Shown: positions 1-6,605, counted from the first letter of the stretch. The stretch: DNA of 7,570 bases from Alphaproteobacteria bacterium (GCA_021639925.1 JAJXEL010000106.1:1-7570), one strand, 5' to 3'. The notes: a model not told the origin generated them from the letters alone. Numbers and translations are program-made.

Positions 1-54
1 CGCCGACATCCGCCACACAGGACAGAAATCGGCATAATTATTTAAAGTCGCCAT
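1..54 (-). CDS. Possible 5' end of an unidentified minus-strand gene (partial, runs off the window)
   Basis: Reading leftward from an ATG at position 54, all 18 codons to the window edge are open (MATLNNYADFCPVWRMSA). The peptide is too short to assign to a family, and no function is proposed. Support comes from context: a promoter with a 17-bp spacer (124-152) points toward it and would give a leader of about 60 bases. Against it, there is no convincing Shine-Dalgarno sequence before the ATG, and 18 open codons can arise by chance. The ATG lies in the loop of a 6-bp hairpin (46-68), so a later start, such as the internal Met at codon 16, is possible. Confidence 0.3.
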   Translation of the reverse strand, partial: MATLNNYADFCPVWRMSA

Positions 55-68
55 ATGCTTTTGCGACT
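46..68 (-). repeat. Inverted repeat enclosing the putative start codon
   Basis: AGTCGC at 46-51 and GCGACT at 63-68 form a perfect 6-bp stem with an 11-base loop. In a minus-strand transcript, the AUG at 54-52 ends the loop and the second codon (GCG) begins the 3' arm. It could limit translation initiation, but a stem this short may be chance. Confidence 0.35.
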
Positions 69-96
69 ACTTGTAAAAGGGTGTTTGAAGCCCTGA

Positions 97-114
97 ACGG
101 CCGATTTAGGCCGT
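97..114. repeat. Inverted repeat at the predicted minus-strand transcription start
   Basis: ACGGCC at 97-102 and GGCCGT at 109-114 are perfect complements around the 6-base spacer GATTTA. The repeat lies just downstream of the minus-strand -10 box at 124-129, where the transcript would begin near 117. It could be a small operator or a hairpin at the 5' end of the RNA; the sequence does not decide. Confidence 0.4.
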
Positions 115-123
115 CTGAAGCAG

Positions 124-152
124 ATTATAACAATTTTCCAGGATAAAAGCAA
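124..152 (-). promoter_or_regulatory. Predicted sigma-70-type promoter directed leftward
   Basis: On the minus strand a -35 box TTGCTT (147-152) is followed by exactly 17 bp and a consensus -10 box TATAAT (124-129). Transcription would begin near 117 and enter the possible gene starting at 54. The perfect -10 and ideal spacing make this one of the better promoter candidates in the window, but it rests on sequence matching alone. Confidence 0.5.
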
Positions 153-187
153 GAAAGGGAAAGGTTCGGAGATTCCTACATTGCAAA

Positions 188-216
188 TTGTACGGTTTCC
201 CCGTTTGGTATATTAT
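188..216 (+). promoter_or_regulatory. Weak predicted promoter directed rightward
   Basis: TTGTAC at 188-193 and TATTAT at 211-216 are separated by 17 bp. The -10 box matches consensus at five of six bases, the -35 at only three. A transcript would begin near 223 and could end at the terminator around 393-415, giving an RNA of about 190 bases. The promoter lies back-to-back with the leftward one at 124-152. Confidence 0.25.
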
Positions 217-237
217 CGAAATCACGAACGAAGTGAC

Positions 238-369
238 ATGATCCATTTCACGTCGTCTGGTATATGGACTGCTTTACACTTTGTGTTCGCAGTTTCGAGT
301 GTTTTTGTTTCCATTTCGTGCGATCCGGTCAGACCATATCTAAAAGACTGTTTGAATCCAGGCCGTTGA
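238..369 (+). CDS. Doubtful 43-residue ORF with one hydrophobic segment
   Basis: An ATG at 238 opens 43 codons ending in TGA at 367-369. A hydrophobic run at about residues 9-26 (IWTALHFVFAVSSVFVSI) could span a membrane, followed by a polar tail with two cysteines. The frame extends upstream to a TTG at 181, but the predicted transcription start near 223 would exclude that. In favour: a possible promoter upstream and a terminator 18-24 bases downstream. Against: only a weak ribosome-binding site, and codons such as ATA, AGA and CTA that are rare in the neighbouring genes. It matches no family I recognise and may be chance. Confidence 0.15.
   Translation: MIHFTSSGIWTALHFVFAVSSVFVSISCDPVRPYLKDCLNPGR
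268..293. repeat. Two-part hairpin in the 55-386 intergenic stretch
   Basis: ACTGC (268-272) pairs with GCAGT (289-293), and inside it ACAC (276-279) pairs with GTGT (283-286) around a TTT loop. Together they give nine base pairs interrupted by a small internal loop. Apart from this, the promoters and the doubtful ORF, the 55-386 stretch shows no gene, tRNA or mobile element. Confidence 0.35.
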
Positions 370-386
370 TTTAAATCGCCTCCTAT

Positions 387-415
387 AAAAAAGCCGCCCT
401 TTCGGACGGCTTTTT
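387..415 (-). terminator. Intrinsic terminator of the acyl-CoA synthetase gene
   Basis: Read on the minus strand, a five-A run leads into GCCGTCC-GAAA-GGGCGGC and a run of six T. The 7-bp stem has one G-U wobble and is closed by a GAAA tetraloop; the A and T runs can extend it. It begins 17 bases after the synthetase stop codon. On the plus strand the wobble becomes a C-A mismatch but a five-T run follows, so weaker termination in that direction is possible. Confidence 0.9.
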
Positions 416-431
416 CTTTAAGAAAGATTAC

Positions 432-2513
432 TTATTTCAGCAACATCTTGAAATCCACGACAACGGCGCGGTCTTTGGTGACCAGCACGGGGTTGCCGTC
501 AATTGATTTGATTTCCGGAATTTCCAGAACCAACTGCTGGACTTTTTTCAGCGTTTCGGCCAAAGGTCCGACGGCCTTCGGTTCTTCGCCGCGCACGCCG
601 TTCAAAATCGTACCGATTTTTGTTTCTTTGATCATTGCGTCAAAATCATTCGCCGGCAGAATACGCATCGTCGTATCGCGCATCACTTCGGTATAAATAC
701 CGCCGGTACCGAAAATCATCACGCGGCCGAAGTTTTTATCGGTATTAACGCCGATAATGGTTTCAGACGCTTTGACAATCATTTCCTGAATCAAAACGCT
801 TGCGTTTTTCAGCTGGAACTTGGCAATCGTCGCGGTCAGTTCGTCAAAAGCAGCGTTGAATTTGGCTTCGTCGTCAATGTTCAGGTAAATGCCTTTCATT
901 TCCGTTTTATGCAAAGCGTCCGGAGCGGACAGTTTCAGCACAACCGGAGCAGGGAACAGCTTTTTGCAAAAAGCCAAAGCTTCGGCTTTGTCCGTAAAGT
1001 TGCCGCATTTCGGATAATCAATGCCGTAATGATCCATGATTTTGTTCATCGTGGACTGGGGCAGGGAAGCCAAACCTTCGGCAACCGCTTTCTTGACGTC
1101 TTCGCGGATTTCGGCGGGAACTTCATGCAATTCGACCTTGACGTCTTCCATTCCTCTGAAAGCCATCTGCGCTTTCATCAGTCCCAACAGCCTGATGCAG
1201 TCGGTCGGATAATCATATGTCAGAACGTTTGCCGTTTTGAGCATATTGACGGCTTCGCGAACGCGTTCGCCGCCGATGAAAGAACAAAAGATATTGACGT
1301 TTTTATATTCTTTTGCCAGTTTGATGACCGCTTCGGCCGTTTCTTTCGGTTCCGTGGACATCTGCGGCGTCAACAGAACGATAATGTTTTTGTATTCGCC
1401 GGATTCACACAAAACACGCAAAGCGTTTTCATAACGGTCGGCTTTCGCGTCGCCGACAACGTCGATCGGGTTGCCGACGGAAGCTTCCGGCGTTAAAACA
1501 GCGCGCAGTTTTTCAATCGTTTTTTCGCTGGGACGAGCCAGATCCAAATGAGCTTCTTCGCACAAATCGGAAGACAAAACGCCGACGCCGCCCGCGTTTG
1601 TCAGAATGCCGACGGAACCGGAAAAGTCCGTGTGATTGACGTGCTGCAACAATTCCAAAGCGCCGAACAATTCACGGGTTGTGTAAACCTGAATAGCGCC
1701 GCTGCGCTGCAAAGCGATTTCCAAAACGCGGTAGTTCGGAGCCAAAGATCCCGTGTGCGACAGGCTGGCGGCCTGAGCCTTGCTGGATTTGCCCGGTTCC
1801 ATGATAACGCAGGGTTTCGTTTTGCTGACTTCTTTTAAAACGCGCAGGAATTCCTGGCCTTTTTTCAAACCTTCCAGATAGAAAACAAACGCTTTTGTAT
1901 TTTCGTCATGCTGAATAAATTCCAGCAAAGACGCTTCGTTTAAATCAGCTTTGTTACCGATAGAGATAAAGTGGGAAAAACCGATTCCCTTTTCTTCGGC
2001 CCAGTCTAAAATCGCGCTGCAATAAGCGCCGGACTGGGAAATGAAGGCAACGTTACCCTGTAACGGGAAGCACGGCGCAAAGCTGGCGTTCAATTTGTCG
2101 AAAGTGGAAATATGCCCCAGGCAGTTCGGTCCCAGCAGGTTGATGCCCGCGTCCAGACATTTTTTGGCAATTTTCAGTTCCAGTTCTTTATTTCCGGCTT
2201 CACCGAACCCGGCCGTAATAATACTGACGTTTTTCGCGCCGTTTGCAATCGCGTCGTCAACGGCGGCTTCGCAGAAACGCGCCGGCACCAGCAGAACAAC
2301 CAGATCGACGGGTTCGGGAATGTCGCGTACGGAAGCAAAGCATTTTTTGCCTTTCAGTTCCTGACCGGCCAGTTTCGGGTTTACACCGTAAAGGTTACCT
2401 TCAAAACCGGCTTCGATCAAATTTTTGAATACGACGGCGCCCAATTTCGATTCATCAGCGGACACGCCGACAACTGCGACGGAACGCGGATTAAAAAACG
2501 TACTTAAAGACAT
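432..2513 (-). CDS. ADP-forming acyl-CoA synthetase (acetate--CoA ligase type, fused alpha and beta parts)
   Basis: This 693-residue protein should interconvert an acyl-CoA, ADP and phosphate with the free acid, CoA and ATP in the cytoplasm. Domain order is CoA-binding Rossmann fold (about 1-130), succinyl-CoA-ligase-like domain (about 140-450) and ATP-grasp domain (about 470-693), the usual fused arrangement of about 700 residues. The motif SLSHTGS holds the likely phosphorylated catalytic histidine, His253. LHKTEMKG with His535 matches the second, ATP-grasp-side histidine region, and GTGGIYTEV matches the nucleotide-binding glycine loop. The start chosen is the ATG at 2513, because AAAGGGA at 2519-2525 is well spaced before it; a TTG five codons upstream would place that site inside the gene. 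Acetate, propionate or branched-chain and aryl acids are all possible substrates. It is a single-gene unit with its own promoter and terminator, divergent from ssb. Confidence 0.93.
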   Translation of the reverse strand: MSLSTFFNPRSVAVVGVSADESKLGAVVFKNLIEAGFEGNLYGVNPKLAGQELKGKKCFASVRDIPEPVDLVVLLVPARFCEAAVDDAIANGAKNVSIITAGFGEAGNKELELKIAKKCLDAGINLLGPNCLGHISTFDKLNASFAPCFPLQGNVAFISQSGAYCSAILDWAEEKGIGFSHFISIGNKADLNEASLLEFIQHDENTKAFVFYLEGLKKGQEFLRVLKEVSKTKPCVIMEPGKSSKAQAASLSHTGSLAPNYRVLEIALQRSGAIQVYTTRELFGALELLQHVNHTDFSGSVGILTNAGGVGVLSSDLCEEAHLDLARPSEKTIEKLRAVLTPEASVGNPIDVVGDAKADRYENALRVLCESGEYKNIIVLLTPQMSTEPKETAEAVIKLAKEYKNVNIFCSFIGGERVREAVNMLKTANVLTYDYPTDCIRLLGLMKAQMAFRGMEDVKVELHEVPAEIREDVKKAVAEGLASLPQSTMNKIMDHYGIDYPKCGNFTDKAEALAFCKKLFPAPVVLKLSAPDALHKTEMKGIYLNIDDEAKFNAAFDELTATIAKFQLKNASVLIQEMIVKASETIIGVNTDKNFGRVMIFGTGGIYTEVMRDTTMRILPANDFDAMIKETKIGTILNGVRGEEPKAVGPLAETLKKVQQLVLEIPEIKSIDGNPVLVTKDRAVVVDFKMLLK

Positions 2514-2518
2514 TATTT

Positions 2519-2525
2519 TCCCTTT
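2519..2525 (-). promoter_or_regulatory. Ribosome-binding site that decides the synthetase start
   Basis: AAAGGGA on the minus strand ends six bases before the ATG at 2513. It supports the 693-residue form over the five-residue-longer form that would begin at the TTG at 2528. Confidence 0.75.
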
Positions 2526-2553
2526 CAAAAAACTTTAAGTGAAACTGTTTCGT

Positions 2554-2583
2554 AATATGAAATGTTTATACCCGAAAAGTCAA
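2554..2583 (-). promoter_or_regulatory. Predicted promoter of the acyl-CoA synthetase gene
   Basis: On the minus strand, TTGACT (2578-2583) is followed after 18 bp by CATATT (2554-2559). The -35 box is near consensus, the -10 box matches at four of six positions. Transcription near 2547 would give a leader of roughly 34 bases before the ATG at 2513. Confidence 0.5.
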
Positions 2584-2610
2584 GGCAATTTTCAGGATTT
2601 TAACGACTGT

Positions 2611-2670
2611 CCGCCTTTGCGGCGGCCTGTTTTTCCGATTTTCGGATTCACCGGAACAAAAACGTTTCCG
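2611..2670. repeat. Cluster of small inverted repeats between the divergent promoters
   Basis: Three perfect 5-bp inverted repeats lie in a row: CCGCC/GGCGG (2611-2615, 2621-2625), TCCGA/TCGGA (2634-2638, 2642-2646) and CGGAA/TTCCG (2652-2656, 2666-2670). The CGGAA arm can also pair with TTCCG at 2633-2637. The cluster lies upstream of both predicted transcription starts, so it would act as DNA rather than RNA if it acts at all. It may be an operator region or the remnant of a terminator. Confidence 0.35.
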
Positions 2671-2710
2671 ACGGGTAAAAAATAGATTAAACCATAAGGT
2701 TAAAAATATG

Positions 2711-2739
2711 TTGTAATATATTGAATTATATTATATAAA
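2711..2739 (+). promoter_or_regulatory. Predicted promoter of the ssb-gyrA-coaD-ppi operon
   Basis: TTGTAA (2711-2716) and TATAAA (2734-2739) are separated by 17 bp within a very AT-rich stretch. Transcription near 2746 would give a leader of about 90 bases before ssb. The start of that leader includes a short hairpin, TTTTTA at 2743-2748 with TAAAAA at 2753-2758. Because the stretch is AT-rich, box matches here are easy to find by chance. Confidence 0.45.
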
Positions 2740-2834
2740 ATCTTTTTAGACCTAAAAAAGAAAGAAAAGCTTTTTTTTCGGTTCTATTCGGTGTAAAAAG
2801 GGATAACTTTTTGACTTTAATATAGGATATAAAA

Positions 2835-3305
2835 ATGGCTGGAAGCGTTAATAAAGTAATTCTGATCGGTAATGTCGGCAGGGACCCTGAAATCCGCCAG
2901 TCCGCAGACGGCAGAAAAATCGTTAATCTGTCGGTTGCCACTTCTGAAACGTGGAAGGACAAATCCGGCGAACGTCAGGAAAAAACAGAATGGCACCGCG
3001 TCGTTATTTTTAACCAGGCGCTGGCCGATATCGCCGAACGGTATGTCAAAAAAGGCGCAAAACTGTATGTCGAAGGGGCTTTGCAAACCCGTAAATGGAC
3101 CGATAACAGCGGCGTTGAAAAATATACGACGGAAGTCGTTTTGGGAAATTTCAGAGGGGAAATGGCTCTGCTGGACAGCAAAGGCGGTTCTTCGGACAGC
3201 GCTTTCGGCGGGCCGGCAATGGGATTTGACGCGCCGTCCGCTTCGGCCGGCTGGGATTCAAAACCGGCTGACAACAGTTCTTTTGATGATGAAATTCCGT
3301 TCTAA
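2835..3305 (+). CDS. ssb: Single-stranded DNA-binding protein
   Basis: Ssb coats single-stranded DNA at replication forks and repair sites and recruits partner proteins. The 156-residue product has the bacterial OB fold at about 1-112, opening SVNKVILIGNVGRDPE. Trp40, Trp53, Phe60 and Trp88 sit where the E. coli protein has its DNA-stacking aromatic residues. A glycine- and serine-rich linker (about 115-148) leads to the acidic tip DDEIPF, the conserved partner-docking tail. The linker is shorter than in E. coli Ssb (178 residues). The ATG is supported by AGGA at 2824-2827 with a 7-base spacer. gyrA begins 47 bases after the stop, with no terminator between them, so cotranscription is likely. 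I saw no clear SOS box of the alphaproteobacterial type (GTTC-N7-GTTC) upstream. Confidence 0.98.
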   Translation: MAGSVNKVILIGNVGRDPEIRQSADGRKIVNLSVATSETWKDKSGERQEKTEWHRVVIFNQALADIAERYVKKGAKLYVEGALQTRKWTDNSGVEKYTTEVVLGNFRGEMALLDSKGGSSDSAFGGPAMGFDAPSASAGWDSKPADNSSFDDEIPF

Positions 3306-3340
3306 ACAAATCTGAAACGGCCTTTTAATAAAAACAAAAC

Positions 3341-3344
3341 AGGA
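3341..3344 (+). promoter_or_regulatory. Ribosome-binding site supporting the GTG start of gyrA
   Basis: AGGA at 3341-3344 lies eight bases before GTG at 3353. No ATG with a comparable site and the conserved N-terminal sequence lies nearby, so GTG is the best start. Confidence 0.7.
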
Positions 3345-3352
3345 TTGAAGCT

Positions 3353-6100
3353 GTGGAAAATACTGTAAAGGATTCTTCGACCGTCGTTGTCGGTATCGAA
3401 GAAGAAATGAGACGTTCTTATCTGGATTATGCGATGAGCGTAATCGTTTCGCGTGCTTTGCCAGACGTCCGGGACGGTTTGAAACCCGTGCACCGCCGTA
3501 TTCTGTATTCCATGCACGAAAGCGGATACGATTATAATAAACCGTTCAGAAAATCGGCGCGTATCGTCGGCGACGTTATGGGAAAATATCACCCGCACGG
3601 CGACGCGGCAATTTATGACGCTATGGTGCGCATGGCCCAGGATTTTTCGATGAGCGTCCCGTTGATTTCTTCACAGGGGAACTTCGGTTCCATTGACGGC
3701 GATCCTCCCGCCGCGATGCGTTATACGGAAGCGCGTCTGGCTTTGTCCGCGCATAATCTGTTGGACGATATTGACAAAGATACTGTTAATTTCCTGCCGA
3801 ACTATGACGAAACGGTTATGGAACCGTCGGTGTTGCCGGCGCGTTTTCCGAATATTCTGGTCAACGGCGCGGGCGGTATTGCCGTCGGTATGGCGACGAA
3901 TATCCCGCCGCATAATCTGGGGGAAGTCATTGACGCGTCAATCGCTTATGTTGACAATCCCGAAATTTCCGACGACGAATTGCTGCAAATCGTTCCGGGG
4001 CCAGACTTTCCGACGGGCGGATTAATTCTGGGGCGTTCGGGATCCCGTTCCACGGAATTAACGGGCAGGGGATCCGTCATCATGCGCGCCAGAACGCATA
4101 TTGAAGAAATCCGTAAAGACCGCTGGGCTATTATTGTCACCGAAATTCCATATCAGGTGAACAAATCCGCAATGATTTCACGAATTGCGGAACTGGTGCG
4201 CGATAAAACGGTTGAAGGTATTGCCGATATCCGCGACGAATCCGATCGTCAGGGAATACGCGTCGTTATTGAAATCAAACGCGATTTCCACCCTGAAATT
4301 ATCTTAAACCAGCTGTTCCGTTATACTTCTTTGCAAACCAGCTTCGGTTCAAACATGATTGCTTTGAACGCGGGCAGGCCGCAGCTGATGAATCTGCGCG
4401 AAATGATCGCGGCCTTTATCGCTTTCAGGGAAGAAGTCATTCGCCGCCGGACGATTTACGAATTAGGCAAGGCGCGTGATCGCGCGCATTTGTTGGTCGG
4501 TCTGGCGATTGCCGTGGAAAACCTGGATCCGGTTATCGAACTGATCCGCAGCGCGCCGAACAGGCCGGTTGCCAAAGAAGGATTGATGGGACGTACTTGG
4601 GACGCCAAAGAAATCGTTCCGCTGATTGACCTGATTGACGATCCCGAATACGAAGCCGTTGACGGCATGTGCAAACTGTCCGAAAAACAGGCGGACGCCA
4701 TTTTGGATTTGCGTCTGCACCGTTTAACCGGTTTGGAACGCGAAAAGATTCATAACGAATTGCGCGAACTGGGCGGAATAATCAAAGAATTGTTGTCCGT
4801 TTTGGCGTCTCGTGAAAAACTGTATGCCATTATGCGCGACGAACTGGTCGCCGTGAAAGAAGAGTTTTCCACGCCGCGGCGCACAACGATTGAAGATGTT
4901 GAATTTGAACACGATATCGAAGACCTGATCCAGCGTGAAGACATGGTGGTAACGGTGACGAATACCGGATATATCAAACGTGTCCCCCTGTCGGCTTACC
5001 GGGCGCAGAAACGCGGCGGAAAAGGCAGAACGGGCATGAACACGCACGAAGAAGATTGCATTACAAATCTGTTTGTCGCCAGTACGCATACGCCGGTATT
5101 GTTCTTTTCGAACGCGGGTTTGGTTTATAAGATGAAAGTTTACCGCCTGCCTGTCGGTTCGCCGCAGTCAACGGGCAAAGCTTTAATCAACCTGTTGCCG
5201 TTAAAACAGGACGAACGCATTACAACGATTATGCAGCTGCCCGAAAACGAAGAAGAATGCGAAAACCTTGACGTTATGTTTGCCACCCGGACCGGAAATG
5301 TCCGCCGTAACAAACTGTCTGATTTTGTTGACGTTAAGGCAAACGGCAAGATTGCCATGAAGCTGGACGAAGGCGATACCTTGATTGACGTAAAGATCTG
5401 TACGGACGATCAGGACGTGTTGCTGGCGGCCAAAGCCGGCAAGTCGATCCGTTTCCCCGTATCCGATGTCCGCGTATTTTCGGGCAGAACGTCTACGGGC
5501 GTACGCGGTATTCGTTTGGGCAAAGGGGACGAAGTAATTTCAATGTCCGTTCTGCGTCATACCGAAGCCGACATGGAAAAACGGTATGCTTATCTGAAGA
5601 TGGCCAAGGCTTTGCGCCGTTCTGATGATATGGAAGAAATTTCAGACGATATTGAAGCGTCTACAACGCTGACTTTATCCGAAGAAGAATTCCAGAAAAT
5701 GCAGGCGGAAGAAGAATTTATTCTGACCGTAACGGACAGCGGCTATGGCAAGAGAACGTCAGCCTACGAATACCGGATTACCGGCCGCGGCGGGCAGGGG
5801 GTTACCAATATTGACAATACTAAACGCAAAGACAGCGTTGTCGCTTCTTTCCCGGTAACCGACACGGCTCATGTCATGCTGGTCACGGACGCCGGCAAAT
5901 TAATCCGTATGCCGATTAAGGACGTTCGGATCGCCGGTCGTAATACAATGGGCGTGATTATGTTCCGCCTCAGCGACGCCGAACATGTTGTTTCCGCCAC
6001 ATGTATCGAAGATTACGAAGAAGAGGGCGCGCCGGAAGAAGAAGCCGAAAACGAAAACAGCCTTAATCCCGCAGAAAATACAGGAGAAAACGATGTCTGA
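3353..6100 (+). CDS. gyrA: DNA gyrase subunit A
   Basis: GyrA is the cleavage-and-rejoining subunit of the A2B2 gyrase that introduces negative supercoils using ATP. At 915 residues it is longer than E. coli GyrA (875). The breakage-reunion domain covers about 30-515, with catalytic Tyr124 in AMRYTEARL. The C-terminal DNA-wrapping propeller covers about 530-885. Its GyrA box reads QKRGGKG (552-558) rather than the common QRRGGKG. A charged insert at about 740-787, rich in Glu and Asp, is of the kind seen in alphaproteobacterial GyrA. The tail (about 885-915) is strongly acidic. In the quinolone-determining region HPHGDAAIYD, Ala85 replaces the serine equivalent to E. coli Ser83, while Asp89 matches Asp87. 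Translation starts at GTG, and the 3' end overlaps coaD by eight bases, suggesting translational coupling. Confidence 0.98.
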   Translation: MENTVKDSSTVVVGIEEEMRRSYLDYAMSVIVSRALPDVRDGLKPVHRRILYSMHESGYDYNKPFRKSARIVGDVMGKYHPHGDAAIYDAMVRMAQDFSMSVPLISSQGNFGSIDGDPPAAMRYTEARLALSAHNLLDDIDKDTVNFLPNYDETVMEPSVLPARFPNILVNGAGGIAVGMATNIPPHNLGEVIDASIAYVDNPEISDDELLQIVPGPDFPTGGLILGRSGSRSTELTGRGSVIMRARTHIEEIRKDRWAIIVTEIPYQVNKSAMISRIAELVRDKTVEGIADIRDESDRQGIRVVIEIKRDFHPEIILNQLFRYTSLQTSFGSNMIALNAGRPQLMNLREMIAAFIAFREEVIRRRTIYELGKARDRAHLLVGLAIAVENLDPVIELIRSAPNRPVAKEGLMGRTWDAKEIVPLIDLIDDPEYEAVDGMCKLSEKQADAILDLRLHRLTGLEREKIHNELRELGGIIKELLSVLASREKLYAIMRDELVAVKEEFSTPRRTTIEDVEFEHDIEDLIQREDMVVTVTNTGYIKRVPLSAYRAQKRGGKGRTGMNTHEEDCITNLFVASTHTPVLFFSNAGLVYKMKVYRLPVGSPQSTGKALINLLPLKQDERITTIMQLPENEEECENLDVMFATRTGNVRRNKLSDFVDVKANGKIAMKLDEGDTLIDVKICTDDQDVLLAAKAGKSIRFPVSDVRVFSGRTSTGVRGIRLGKGDEVISMSVLRHTEADMEKRYAYLKMAKALRRSDDMEEISDDIEASTTLTLSEEEFQKMQAEEEFILTVTDSGYGKRTSAYEYRITGRGGQGVTNIDNTKRKDSVVASFPVTDTAHVMLVTDAGKLIRMPIKDVRIAGRNTMGVIMFRLSDAEHVVSATCIEDYEEEGAPEEEAENENSLNPAENTGENDV
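6082..6086 (+). promoter_or_regulatory. Ribosome-binding site of coaD inside the gyrA 3' end
   Basis: AGGAG at 6082-6086 sits six bases before ATG at 6093 and fixes the coaD start. The open frame extends upstream to 5985, but that part is out-of-frame gyrA sequence. Ribosomes finishing gyrA would pass directly over this site. Confidence 0.85.
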
Positions 6101-6605
6101 ACGTATCGGCGTTTATCCCGGGACGTTTGATCCGATTACATATGGTCATTTAAACCTGGTTGAACGCGCGGCAGCTATGACAGACCGGCTGATTATCGGC
6201 GTTGCCGTCAATCAGAACAAAAATTCTTTGTTCAGCATTGACGACCGGATTGAAATGACCAAAAACGCTGTGGAAAAATATCAGAAAAACCACAAAATTG
6301 AGGTCAAACCGCTGGTCGATACGCTGCTGGTCAATTTTGCCAGGGAAAACAATGCTCAAATGATTTTCCGCGGTTTGCGCGCCGTTTCCGACTTTGAATA
6401 TGAATTTAAAATGTGCGCCATGAACCGGCGTTTAAATGAAAACATCGAAACGGTTTTTTTGATGGCTTCCGAAAAACATCAATTTGTTTCATCGGTTTTT
6501 GCCAAAGAAATCTGCAAGTTAGGCGGAGATATTTCCAGTATGGTTTCGCCTGAAATTGCAGAAAAACTTATTGCCCGTTACAAAGAACTGGGGGAAATAA
6601 AATGA
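6093..6605 (+). CDS. coaD: Phosphopantetheine adenylyltransferase
   Basis: CoaD transfers AMP from ATP to 4'-phosphopantetheine, making dephospho-CoA and pyrophosphate, the penultimate step of CoA synthesis in the cytoplasm. The 170-residue protein is a nucleotidyltransferase Rossmann fold. The nucleotide-binding motif is YPGTFDPITYGH, with the signature T-x-G-H at 16-19 (catalytic His19). RGLRAVSDFEYE (93-104) is the conserved substrate-binding stretch, and FVSSVFAKEI (131-140) is the family's second signature region. E. coli CoaD is 159 residues, so the length is normal. The start overlaps the gyrA end (ATGTCTGA, 6093-6100), and its stop overlaps the next start as ATGA. CoaD is often feedback-regulated by CoA, but nothing in this sequence shows whether that holds here. 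Confidence 0.97.
   Translation: MSERIGVYPGTFDPITYGHLNLVERAAAMTDRLIIGVAVNQNKNSLFSIDDRIEMTKNAVEKYQKNHKIEVKPLVDTLLVNFARENNAQMIFRGLRAVSDFEYEFKMCAMNRRLNENIETVFLMASEKHQFVSSVFAKEICKLGGDISSMVSPEIAEKLIARYKELGEIK
6590..6594 (+). promoter_or_regulatory. Ribosome-binding site of the cyclophilin gene inside coaD
   Basis: A run of five G at 6590-6594, followed by AAA, sits seven bases before ATG at 6602. It lies within the last codons of coaD and fits translation coupled through the ATGA stop-start overlap. Confidence 0.65.

Noticed and set aside
181..369. A 62-codon ORF beginning with TTG
   Set aside because: The TTG start lies upstream of the only promoter candidate, and the codon use differs from that of neighbours. 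Only the shorter ATG form is kept, as a doubtful entry.
354..375. TTTGAATCC resembling a tRNA T-loop
   Set aside because: No acceptor, D or anticodon arm can be folded around it on either strand.
909..1496. A 195-codon open frame antisense to the acyl-CoA synthetase
   Set aside because: It lies wholly within a well-supported gene on the other strand, is low in recognisable motifs, and is explained by that gene's strong codon bias keeping the opposite frame free of stops.
2514..2528. TTG start five codons upstream for the acyl-CoA synthetase
   Set aside because: The ribosome-binding site would fall inside the added codons, and the ATG at 2513 is ideally spaced from it.
2811..2816. TTGACT as a -35 box just before ssb
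   Set aside because: Its -10 box would fall on the ssb start codon, leaving no room for a leader carrying the AGGA site.
5985..6092. Upstream extension of coaD by 36 codons
   Set aside because: The extension is out-of-frame gyrA coding sequence, and the family N-terminus begins at the ATG at 6093 with a clear AGGAG.
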